From assembly GCA_024516155.1 (NCBI GenBank), contig JAJJXM010000023.1, positions 712,196 to 776,195 of the forward strand: DNA of 64,000 bases, written 5' to 3'. The translations under genes were made by a program, and so were the position numbers. The notes beneath the pieces were generated by a model. It worked only from the letters and a program-made list of their open reading frames with translations, was not told where the DNA came from and ran no database searches. The DNA is from Pyronema omphalodes (taxonomy: Eukaryota > Ascomycota > Pezizomycetes > Pezizales > Pyronemataceae). This document shows, one piece after another, positions 11,190 to 21,129 of this stretch (position 1 is the stretch's first letter; the number at the start of each line of letters is the position of its first letter).

Positions 11190-11996
11190 GGACTAAACGA
11201 ATAATGACACCTTCTTTACACGCGGTATCGCGGGACTATCTACGGCAGTATCATTTGCTGATACAAAAATACAATACCAGGGACTAGCAGGTATGAATGT
11301 TCCCTCAATGGCTCGCCGATTTGCCTGGACTCAGACAAGATTTCGCTCCGTTAAGAAACACATAAGCCCCGATCTGTAGCGTGCCTCGAACTGTTGAATG
11401 ACTGCCACTCCCGGTGGAATCTGTCACGACGATGCATTTCATACACTCATTTGAGCGAATTGTTTCTCGAAGATTATCTGTCGGTCGAGTCTTCCCTACG
11501 GAAATGTTCATCGGCCCGTGGATTTATAAAATGATTTCCATAGCTGTTCATGACGTTTTCTTGCATCAGGGTCAATTTTCGTTCTATTTCCAAATGTGAG
11601 CAGTAGACCGGTTGCCTTCGTGTTGTGGTCATTGTGACGGTGAGCTACCGAGGCTCTGCAGGACGAACGAAATTTCAACGGTCCACCGATGCACGGGGAG
11701 AACAAATATTCTCGGCTTTCCATTCTTGACCATGATAACAGCTGGATAATACCCGATTCCGTATGAATAGATATTCCAAGGCTTGGAAAGTGCATAATAA
11801 GCACAGGCACGACAATTGGGATAACGAAGAACGGAATGAGCATTCCAAGGAGAACATGCTGAAAGCTTCTGAGAAGCCGAAGAGAAGAAAGAGCAATTTC
11901 AGATGTATGTATACCAATTATGAGCGAAAAAAACACTACAGCAGGGAAATAGCTCCAGGATGGTAAAACTGGTCCCTTCATATCTCCTAAGCCCAT
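11190..11996 (-). pseudogene. Decayed minus-strand gene with a hydrophobic N-terminal part; paralogue of 1290-1680
   Basis: An open frame at 11508-11996 (162 codons) has hydrophobic segments around residues 14-30 (SYFPAVVFFSLIIGI) and 48-70 (LGMLIPFFVIPIVVPVLIM). They are probable membrane spans. Downstream on the minus strand the 11400-11450 stretch reads YEMHRRDRFHREWQSF in another frame and matches the 1500-1570 locus. The frame changes suggest a pseudogene of an unrecognised family, although missed introns cannot be excluded. Confidence 0.35.
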
Positions 11997-12029
11997 TCGT
12001 ATTACAAAAACACGAGCAGTTAATCCTCA

Positions 12030-12810
12030 AAGTGTTACCCGGTTGCTTTGTGGTTTACAATGCTACCATCACCACGCGACAACTCCGCCAACTTCTGTCA
12101 GTACAGACGATCAGAGATGATCACGAAACATCTTAATATTCAGTAGCGACTTTTGAGCCATTGAAATTTACCTGCAGTACAAACACGCATCAGTCAGCTT
12201 AGACAGCGCATGCAGCAAATAAACGATCATTTTGCGTTATGTCTTGGCGTGCAACGACCTTCGACAGATCTCTGCTTCCCACACAAAATACAGGTTCATG
12301 TTTTTCCACGTACTCCTGTTCTTTCAAAGTCTACTTGAAAAGTAAGCTCAAAATTTTGTAATTGGCGTGTTTGAGGGCGAGGAGTAGCGGTTGGTGTGTC
12401 CTGCAGTGATTCTCGCCGCGAGGGGGACCACCTCTGTGTCACCCACCATAGCAGCGGTTTTCACGGTACAGGCGCCAGGGTGCGCATACTAGCGTGTCCC
12501 ATGCTACAATTTACACGGCCTAGCCGCTAACCGAGCTCCTCTAGGATATGTATGACATCCCCGCGTAACCGACGCATTTCCGCCAGATCCCTCCTTTGGG
12601 CATTTTTTCTATTTCACTTGCCGGCACACATTGGAAAAGAACGTTTTCCGTAATCTGCGGAATGAGATGAATAATTGAAAATCCAATGCTTCTTTATTGG
12701 GTAAAATACAACTGTGCTCGGTTCAGATCATTTACGTGATGTTTTTACCCTTGTGCATCATTAGTTGTGAGCCCACCGAGGGTTACCCTAGCGTCACTCG
12801 TTCATCACAC
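12030..12810. repeat. Dispersed repeat family R1, copy c
   Basis: It is the partner of 8850-9745 in the same orientation with the same landmarks; see that entry. It ends next to the Gln-rich pseudogene segment at 12868. Confidence 0.65.
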
Positions 12811-12867
12811 TGCGCCCGGAAAACTAATTTCGAACTGCCACAAAATGTACAAGATAAAGAACGATAA

Positions 12868-13191
12868 AACACAGAAAATCACCAGCAAAAGCAGGAGCAA
12901 CAGAATATTACCGATGCCTCAAGTGCCGCATTGCATTCGCGGATCCAGAAGTCGAGTACACAAGATGCTCTCAATGCCGCACAAGATTCCGAGGATTCCA
13001 CTGCACAGAATGCTTCGGTTTGGCAGCAATTCCAAGCTCAGCAGCTGGCACAATTGCAATGAGTATGGAATATGCAGGCTCAGCAGAGGCATGACCCGCT
13101 AAACTGCAAAACTCCTCTGGCCTAAGAAGCCTCTAGTGACAATGGCAATAGAAGGAGCCGTGCTCGATCTGGAAGGATAACAGTCCAATGA
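12868..13191 (+). pseudogene. Gln/Ala/Ser-rich coding relic with two in-frame stops
   Basis: The frame starting AAC at 12868 reads NTENHQQKQEQQNITDASSA, continues with VWQQFQAQQLAQLQ, and ends EASSDNGNRRSRARSGR before a TGA at 13189. Two internal stops, TGA after LAQLQ and TAA after KTPLA, interrupt it. The amino-acid bias and basic end look like real former coding sequence, such as the tail of a fungal regulatory protein. I do not recognise the family. Confidence 0.4.
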
Positions 13192-14493
13192 TGTGAACAT
13201 GATATTCCGAGATAATATTTGCGTACTTGATCACTCCACATCATTCGAAAAATCCCGCTTCCGCCCGGGGGGATCTGACAACACCGTCCTTCACTCCACC
13301 ACTCTTCCACGAAGTATGATACAGCATACCCCGGCGGCATCAGCCAGATGGAGTAAGTACTAGCCGCTACAGCATCTAATAACTTCCCTTCTTTCAGCGA
13401 GCCCAGATCTGTTCCAATAGACCATCTCAACACCACCAACATCCACCTATACGTTCCACGTCAACCCAAGTTTCAGAAAGCCCGAATAAGAAGTTCTCAG
13501 CTCAGTACCTCGCAACGACAGCCATTTTTCAAGAACAAGTAATAGTTGTAGGACTTCTGCCATCCCTTACTATTCTCGATCTGCGGGTTACAGTGCCTGG
13601 AAGCGTTGAACAGAAAGACCTTAACCACTGTACAAGTACACCCTCCGGTCTCTTCTGTCTTAGTATCTTGCACCATCCCCACAACTCAGCACGGACTTGG
13701 GCACACCATTACAGACTAAACATCGTCTCAACACGGAGCCTGCCCCATATTCCATACCGGACCAACCGCTGCCATCACTGTCATTTTCTCTGTCACGAAG
13801 CTTGTCAGCCGAGCCAGAATCACATTGACGGTCTTCGACAAATTCACATGCAAGGTGGAACCAGCAAAGCTGCATATAATCACAGACTGAAGCTCTCAGA
13901 ATACTTCACTGTTTCCAAGGAGCCATTGTCACAGGATGGAAAATTCTGCTGGTATACTACAGCCACAAGATTTCTCTGGACATCCAGAATATGCACTGCC
14001 AAGTGAAGACTTACAAGGCGATGATATAGGGGTTCCCGCAATTGTACCAAGTGAACAGCAGCGAAGACATGATAGCGGCGATTTAAGTTCAATATCAGAC
14101 CACCCAGATAGCGCTAAGGACTCACAACGTGAACCAGATACAGCGCCTTCCAGTACAGGATCACGAGAGGCAAAGGTGTTTTTGATGGCAGATTTTGCTG
14201 CAAAGGTGAATTCTTCGCTCAATAGCCCCATGCATTACCCACATCATTTCAAACTCCTGCGGAGAATATATTCTACGCCATGGATCATTTCCTTGGTTAC
14301 ATAGTTGCTAATTTTCCATTTTGCATTTCCTGAAGATGACCTGTTTAATTTGGTTTGAATCCGCCGGGTTGTTGCAAATGATCGCAGATGGGATTCATAT
14401 TTCCCACCTTTCTCAGCAGCAACTATCCAAGCACGCCATTCCAGATACTACATTTCTCACATGGATTGCAATTCTTGTCGACGCATCAGACGT

Positions 14494-14506
14494 GTCATTG
14501 AACCAT
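14494..14506. repeat. Left target-site duplication of LINE copy 1
   Basis: GTCATTGAACCAT is repeated exactly at 21117-21129 and directly abuts the poly(T) end of the LINE. Confidence 0.9.
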
Positions 14507-15036
14507 TTTTTTTTTTTTTTTTTTTTTTTTTATTTCATACACGCATCTAACCCTACGGTTATGGCGGATGCTACCTATATACATTGCTAACCCTGGAATG
14601 TTACTTCCAGGGTCACCGAGAACGCCTCGGAGCGGTCATGCTGTTGTCAGGGTGTAGCCCCCTTCCTGCCTTCTCCTTCTCCTTTTCTGTTCCTTCTCGT
14701 CGTTGTGTCCTTGAGCCCTGTGCGCTCCCCAAATCACCCTTCCCGGTGTTTGGTATCCTCCTCCCTTCCCCGCGTACGTCCCCCTTTATGTTTTTTTTTT
14801 TTTTTTTTAAACCACCTTACGCCACGCCCTTCCCGTCCCCTCTTCTCTCCTTTCCCACTCGTCCCCGTTACATCCCTCCACTACTTCCCCATTCTCCTCT
14901 TCCTTCCTTCCTTCCTTCCGCCATTCCTCCTCCTCTCTCCTTTCCCGTCTCCCTTTCCTCTCTTCCGTTCCTCCCCCTCCTTATCTATATACATTCTTAT
15001 TATCATACATGTTTGTTTTTTTTTTTTTTTTTTTTC

Positions 15037-18000
15037 CTAGTGTTCCTCTGCTGGGTCCAATAATGTCCCCCAGCCCGTCATCGAGGTATTTCTGCTGGAT
15101 CTGTTAGCCTCCTCGGGGTGCTTACTGAGTACCGAATGTGCCCACTCAGATGTGGCCAATTTCGAGTCAGAGATCATGGTGTCGAGGGCTCGGATTCCGT
15201 GTTTGGTGTGTAGGATTATGTGTAATTTCAGTTGTCGGTGGCGTGGGAGTTTCAGGTGTTTTCGAAGCTGGATCCTGTGTGGGGTGAAAAGCGGGCAGGA
15301 GAGCAGCAGGTGTTTTGGTGTTTGGGGGGGGTGTAAGGGGCAGGGGCATGCGCGGGTGGGGTAGATTGGGGTGGGGGGGTGTGCCAGGTAATCCAGGAAG
15401 TATCCGTGTCCGGTTCGGAGGCCTAGGATCGCCGTTGAGACCTTTCTGGGTACGGTGGTGTACGCCTCATCGAGTGATTTCCTATGAGGGGCGTCGTACG
15501 TTTTGGGTTTCGGGCTTGTGTTGTACCACTGTGCCCAGTCCTCGGAGTGAACTTCCTTGACTCGTCTGCGGAGCCACGACAGAGAGGTGGGAGGGGGAGT
15601 GAGTGGGTGTTGGGTAGTCGCATGTTTTGCAAGACGGTCTGCTTCTTCGTTGCCGAGGATGTCGGTGTGACCGGGGACCCAGTGTAGGTGTACGGTTGTC
15701 CCTGTGCGTCGGAGGAGGAGTTGTGTGATGTGGTGGATACCAGTTGCGGTTTCTTGTCCTGGGCCCGGGGTGAGACGAGTTGCTCGGATGATAGCGGCTT
15801 GATTATCCGTAAAGACATGGATTTCGCGGTATTGGAGTTGTAGCCGGCGGATGTGGGTGTTACAGGTGATCAGGCATTCTTCGATGGCTTTCAGTTCTGC
15901 GTCAAAGACTTCGCACGAACTGCCCATCGGGATGGTCTTGCTGATGCTCTGATCGAGGCCTGTCGGGATGTAAAATCCTGCTCCGGTGCAGCCTTCGAGT
16001 TGTGAGCCGTCCGTGTACGCTATGATCGTATTTGGTTTGGAGCGTAGGCGAGCGAGGAGGTTGTAGTGATGTGCCTCGGCTTCTTCTTTGGTGGACGAGG
16101 GGCTGTGGCGTGTCAGGGGGGGGTCCATCCATGGGGCGGGGTCTGGTTGTGCCGTATCCTCGACGGTGGTCCTAGGGGATAACCATCTGTTTAGAGATGA
16201 TATTGTTGCTACCAGGCAAGTGATGGGGCGTGTTCCGGAGGTCCAGTCACAGTCGTACTCCTTCGGGGATTGTATGGCGTGTGTAAAGTGGTTAGGGATG
16301 GGGAAAGATGAGGGGCAACGGGTGACGACGGGGTGGGTCGGGGGAAGGGAGAGGAGGCGGAGGGCATATTTCCTGCGCTTGTGGTTTAGGCGGGTGGTGA
16401 CTGGGGGTAGTGCTGCCTCGTTGTGTAGAGCGAGGATCGGTGTGGAGGAGAAGGCGTTTAAGATTCGTCGGATGGCTGCGTTTTGCTGGAGTTGTAATTT
16501 TCTGGCGAAGGATTTCTGGCCGGCCCACCATATCTCTGCTCCGAAATCGGATTTCGCCTGGACACATGATCGGTACAAGGTTCGCACCGCCGTGGGGGAC
16601 AGTCCAGTTTCCTGTCTGACGAGGCTTCGAAGGGCATTGAAGGCTCTGGACGCAGAGGTTAGTCTAGTTTGTACATGATGGGAGAAGGAAAGTTTTCTGT
16701 CGAAATATATGCCAATCCAGCGGACCACGTCCTGTTTCCCATTCTGAGTTCCTGGCCTAACCACGGTGCCGTTCGGGAGTGTCACGCATGTTAGGGGTGT
16801 TATCTCATCTTTCTGTGCCCGGTGAAAGTGTAGAAGTTCTGATTTGGCGTCGTCGAAAGCTACGGCGTTGTCCTCTGCCCACTTGAAGGCTATTCGGGCC
16901 GCTTTTTCCAGGGTTCGGGAGTTGGCTTCGCGTGATTTTCCATGACACACCACCGCAACGTCGTCGATATAACTCGGTGTCCATAGGGTGGGGTTGTGCT
17001 TGGACAAGGCGTCGAAGAGGGGGCGGAGGTACAGTAGGAAGAGGATGGGCGAGGCGGGGGAGCCTTGAGGGATACCTGTTCGGGTCGGTCGTTGCACATC
17101 TGTTCTTCCGTCGAAAGAGAGAGCGATCGTCCTATCGTTCAGAAATGAGTGACACCAATTAACGACCGGTGTAGGGCAGCCGAGGGAGCGCATGGTGGAG
17201 GTCAGTCGTGCGGAAGAGACGTTGTCGAATGCGCCTCTGACGTCGAGGAAAAGGGCGGACGTCGTCATTTTCTGTTGTAGGTGTGTTTCGACGTCATGGG
17301 TGAGCGCCATTGCTGCGTCAATTGCGGATCGTCTCGGACGACCACCGATTTGATCGTGGTGCAGGAGGTCGTTTGTTTCGGCTAATTGGCTCAGTCGTGT
17401 TGCCATGAGCTTTTCAAGTACCTTGCCCATGCAGTTGAGGAGCGCAATGGGTCGGTAAGCTTTGACTGAGCTGTAGTCCGGCTTGTTCGGTTTCGGGATG
17501 ATGACTGTGGTTGCCTCACGCCAGCACTTCGGTTGATAACCTACCTCTCCGAGTGTGGCGTAGAGCTGGGTTAATTGGTTGGGGATGATTTGGAGCACTT
17601 TTCGCAGACAGAGGAAGGTGATGCCGTCTGGACCTGGGGCTTTCTTCGGGGAGGAGGAGAGGATCGCCTGTGCTACCTCTCTTTCAGAGAAGGTAGTCCA
17701 TGGCAAGGGGCTGCGGGTTTGGGGGGGGGTAGAGGAGGGGGAGGACGGGGGGGGAGGGAAGAGGGCCTGGAGGGCGGATACTTTCCCTTGGAAGTCTGTA
17801 TGGACGGTGGTTATGCCGTTCGTTGTGGATGTGAGAGGGGGGGTCAGTTGAGCTCGGCGGGGGTTAGTGTACCGAAACGCCGCCCAGATGTCTTCTCCTT
17901 TGGCCTGGCTCAAGTATTCCTTCCAGAGCCTGTCTTTGGCGTGGCGTACGGCTCTGAAGTGGGCGTTGCGTGCGGTTCGGTATTCCTCTAGGCACAACTC

Positions 18001-19027
18001 GTTTCTTCGTTGTTTCCACCTCTTGCGAGCTTGTGACATGAGTTTCTTAGTTTCACGAAGCTCCGGGGTCCACCATCTCTTTGCTCGGGGGGAGTGTTGG
18101 ATCATCGGGGTTGAGGACTGGGCAGCCTGTTGGATTGTGAGTCGAAGCGAGGCTGCCCATTCGTCTAGGTTGGCGTGAGTTGGGTTTTGTTGGAGTATTC
18201 TCCATCGGGGATTGAGGTTGGAGGAGAGTTTCGTGAGGGCTTCCGCGAACTCATCCCAGTTTGTCCGTTTCCAATTCAGTCGAGGGGTGAGGTTGGTGTA
18301 GTCCACATCTGGGTGTTGGGAACGAATCTGGAAACGCACGACCTCGTGGTCTGAGCCCGTCGTGGCTTCTTCGTCCACACACCAGTTTTGTACTTCTTCG
18401 TGCATTGCCGGGGAGGAGAGAGTTAGATCGAGGACTGATGATCCACGGCCTGTCTTGAAGTGGTAGGTTGGTGTATCTGGGGTGTTTGCCAGATGCCATC
18501 CTTCGTTCTCGATCAGGTTCACTAACTCATCCGCTCGGGCAATGCGTTTGAGGTGGCTGTTCCATAAGGGGTGGTGGGCGTTCATATCTCCTGTGATTAC
18601 GCACCGATTGGGTAGGGAAAGGGGGGTGAGGGATCTTGGGATGGTGTATAGTTTCGTTTGGGGGTCCCATTCGTTGTAGATGTTGATGAGGTAGAAGGAG
18701 GGGATGAGTGGAGTTTGTACCTCCAGGATCTGGATGTCGGGGTCGGGGCAATTGTCAGGGCGGGGGGGTGACGTGGAGGAAGGGGTTTAGGCGGGTCACG
18801 TACGCCGCCGTCCTGACAGTTGCGCCATTGTGGGCAGGGGGGTAGATGGTGATGAAGTTTGGGTGGGTAGTTACAAAACGAGGGTCTTTAATGTTTGCTT
18901 CTTGGATGAGGATTATATCCGCTGTGGGGCCAGCAGAGTTTAGTAATGTGTTTAGAGCGTTACTGCTCCTATTAATATTGTGGGATATGATATTTATGGT
19001 GGTTGCTGATTTTTCCTGTCTATGCAT
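15037..19027 (-). CDS. LINE copy 1 ORF2: endonuclease, reverse transcriptase and RNase H, with one frameshift
   Basis: ORF2 starts with the ATG at 19027-19025, overlapping the ORF1 stop. The endonuclease shows ADIILIQE, GDMNAHHPLWN and TGSDHEVV. The reverse transcriptase shows FLDVRGAFDNV, GIPQGSPASP and the catalytic SYIDDVAVV. In the open stretch read from the Met at 18585 the YIDD is near residue 540. RNase H follows around residues 855-990 with YTDGS, AELKAIEE, FTDNQAA and HWVPGHTDILGNEEAD. A Cys/His segment, CPCPLH..LLLSC, lies near the end. The frame breaks once, at about 18765, in a run of seven C (minus strand). Six C would continue the frame that LINE copy 2 keeps there. The rest is open to the stop at 15037. 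Confidence 0.9.
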
Positions 19028-20822
19028 CAGTGATCATAGCGGAGTCAGCGTGTTGGTCGGGAAGGGTTGGGCGGGTGGATCGAGTCTTGTCCCATGACGC
19101 TCTCACTATCGCGAGTCTTACAGGGCATTTAGGATGGAATGCCGGGTGGTTCACATCATTCTGTTGCTCGGATGTGCAGTTGAAGCATTTGGGAGGGGAG
19201 TGGGCACAGCTTTTGCCGGCTCGGGTGGGGCATTCTGGGCAGCGGTGGAGATCAGTTGGGTGGGGTTCGGCGCAGAGAGCGCACACTGGGCTTGCGGTGT
19301 TGGGGCAGATGGCGTGGTGGTGGCCGAAGCGGAGGCAGCGGCGGCACTGATCGGTTGGTCGGGCCGAGTGATACTCGGTGACCTTGCGGGGTTCATACCG
19401 GATGATTACCTTCGTGCGTTTGAGCCTTCGGGCGTCATCGGCAGAGGTTAGTGCAATCATCACGCTAGAGGCCGTCTTGCCAATTCTCTTGTCTGGGTGT
19501 GTAATATATCTGGGGGGTTGGGTGAGGTGTACAGCGTTGTTGCGCTCTATTTCAGCTTGAAGGGCTGTCATACCTTCGGGGGTGTCAGGGAAGACGTCAA
19601 GGGGAATGCTGTGGACAGTTAATTTGTGCCACTTTTCAGCTATGCGGGGGTTGTTAAGGGTCATATGCACAGACTGTGCGTCCTCGTGCATCAGGGGTAG
19701 GAATTGGGTGACTTCACTTTGGGTGTTGTTGGGGGGGAAGGTCAGGATGAGGCTCCCGCTGGGACTTTTCCGAACGGTCACCACATTGATGTGGGGGGGA
19801 GCCTCTGCGTCACGTAGCGCCCGATTGATCATGTTGCCTACCTGGACCTTGGTATCGTCCGTAAGGTTTTCGGGGTCGGGGCATGGGATGACGACGCTTA
19901 CAGGGCGGGGGTTTGGTTCTTTGGGGGGGTTTCTACGGGGGGCGGGGGGGTTGGGTGGGGAGGATGCGGGGGCGGGGTTCTTTCTGTTGGCGGCGTTTTG
20001 TGGGTTGTCGTTGAATAGCCTACCAGCGACATTGGGGCTTGTCCAGGCCGCTTCACTTGTGGGGGGGGGAAATACGGGGGAGGGGGGCACGGGGATGTTA
20101 TTCTTGGTGAGGGCTTCCTCTGCTGCGAAGCAGCGGGTCTTCCAGTAGTTGATGAGGGCAGCAGATTGGGCAGTGTCAGGGGAATTGGGGAGGGGGGAGG
20201 GTTCTTTCGGGGCGGAAGGCTTGTAGTTTGGGACCAGAGTCCGGAGCATGTCTTGGGTTTCGAGCATGATTGCTCTGTCCCTGTCCATCGTGCGGAATGC
20301 CTTTGTAATTCGTTCGTTCGTGTGGCGGTCGGTCTCGCGAGCGCCGTCGGCGTAGGTGGCCACTGCTGATAGGAGGCGTTCGGCGATGGTGACGGGTAGA
20401 GTCATCGTTTCGGCGCGGGGTTCGGTTCGGGAGGTCTGGAGGGCGTCTGCAATCCCGGATTCGTACACGAGTGCACTCTCGGAGGAGGCGTCGGTGGTGG
20501 ACGGAGCGGCTCGTTTGAGGGGGTTGACGGTCAGGGCGGGCGTGTCACGTAGGCGAATGGTGTGTTGCGTGCGGGGAGACGTGATCGGGGGGGCTCTGTT
20601 CCTGGGGGTCGGTTCGGGAGTGGCGGTGCGACGAATTGGTGAGGGAGTGGGAGACGCGTCTTCCATTTCGCTTAATTCAGAAGAGTCCAGGTACATTTCG
20701 TCATTGATGTCACGTGCGCCGTGCGGCTCTGCGTTGGCGTGACTGCCGAGGGAGGCCGCCATGAGGGGGTGTTTGTCGGGGGGGATCGGTTTCTTCCTCG
20801 CCACAGAGGATCGGGGGCCCAT
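19020..20822 (-). CDS. LINE copy 1 ORF1: gag-like nucleic-acid-binding protein with zinc knuckles (600 aa)
   Basis: The frame is intact from the ATG at 20822. The first half is Pro/Ser/Thr-rich and probably disordered, with TPSPIRRTATPEPTPRNR. A conserved central region is followed by CRRCLRFGHHHAIC, a CX2CX4HX4C knuckle, and then by CALC..HRC and CFNC..HPKC Cys/His clusters. In LINEs of this type ORF1 binds the element RNA and acts as a chaperone in target-primed reverse transcription. The start agrees with copy 2, which has its ATG at the same place (53045, MATRASAARKK). The stop overlaps the ORF2 start by 8 bases. Confidence 0.88.
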   Translation of the reverse strand: MGPRSSVARKKPIPPDKHPLMAASLGSHANAEPHGARDINDEMYLDSSELSEMEDASPTPSPIRRTATPEPTPRNRAPPITSPRTQHTIRLRDTPALTVNPLKRAAPSTTDASSESALVYESGIADALQTSRTEPRAETMTLPVTIAERLLSAVATYADGARETDRHTNERITKAFRTMDRDRAIMLETQDMLRTLVPNYKPSAPKEPSPLPNSPDTAQSAALINYWKTRCFAAEEALTKNNIPVPPSPVFPPPTSEAAWTSPNVAGRLFNDNPQNAANRKNPAPASSPPNPPAPRRNPPKEPNPRPVSVVIPCPDPENLTDDTKVQVGNMINRALRDAEAPPHINVVTVRKSPSGSLILTFPPNNTQSEVTQFLPLMHEDAQSVHMTLNNPRIAEKWHKLTVHSIPLDVFPDTPEGMTALQAEIERNNAVHLTQPPRYITHPDKRIGKTASSVMIALTSADDARRLKRTKVIIRYEPRKVTEYHSARPTDQCRRCLRFGHHHAICPNTASPVCALCAEPHPTDLHRCPECPTRAGKSCAHSPPKCFNCTSEQQNDVNHPAFHPKCPVRLAIVRASWDKTRSTRPTLPDQHADSAMITDA

Positions 20823-21116
20823 CGGTGCTTGAGATGATGCGGGGGGGGCTGCTAGAGATAGATTTGACGTGGAGTTCGACGAGAGAGATGGTTGTGGTGG
20901 TGGGGTGTTGATGGATGCCTGAGTCGGGGGGCTGCTGCAGAGTCCGAATCTCTGTCTTCACCGTTTGCACGACGAAAACGAGGGGACCTGATCTGAAGTC
21001 GCGGCGACTAGGTAATTCGAGCGAGCTAAAGACGATGCCGCACGAAAATCTGAGGATTTCCGTGTGGTTGTGGCTGTAGCTGGGGGGGGGGTCGAACTCG
21101 AGGTGTTCCGATTTTC

Positions 21117-21129
21117 GTCATTGAACCAT
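21117..21129. repeat. Right target-site duplication of LINE copy 1
   Basis: This is an exact copy of 14494-14506 (GTCATTGAACCAT). It abuts the 5' end of the LINE and is followed by the rest of the cyclin exon. Confidence 0.9.

Larger units (their letters stand above)
14507..21116 (-). mobile_element. LINE copy 1: near-complete Tad1/I-type non-LTR retrotransposon with RNase H (6.6 kb)
   Basis: The element lies on the minus strand. Its poly(A) tail appears as the T run at 14506-14531 and its 5' end is at 21116. A 13-bp direct repeat, GTCATTGAACCAT, flanks it. It has a 5' leader of about 290 bp, ORF1 (20822-19020) and ORF2 (19027-15037). A purine-rich 3' region on the element's sense strand contains further A runs, seen as T runs near 14790 and 15010. 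ORF2 carries endonuclease, reverse transcriptase and RNase H domains, the layout of fungal Tad1/I-like LINEs. A second, decayed copy is at 52745-57381. Confidence 0.92.

Noticed and set aside
15152..20742. Many open frames on the + strand across LINE copy 1
   Set aside because: They are complements of the two GC-rich LINE reading frames and have no domains of their own.
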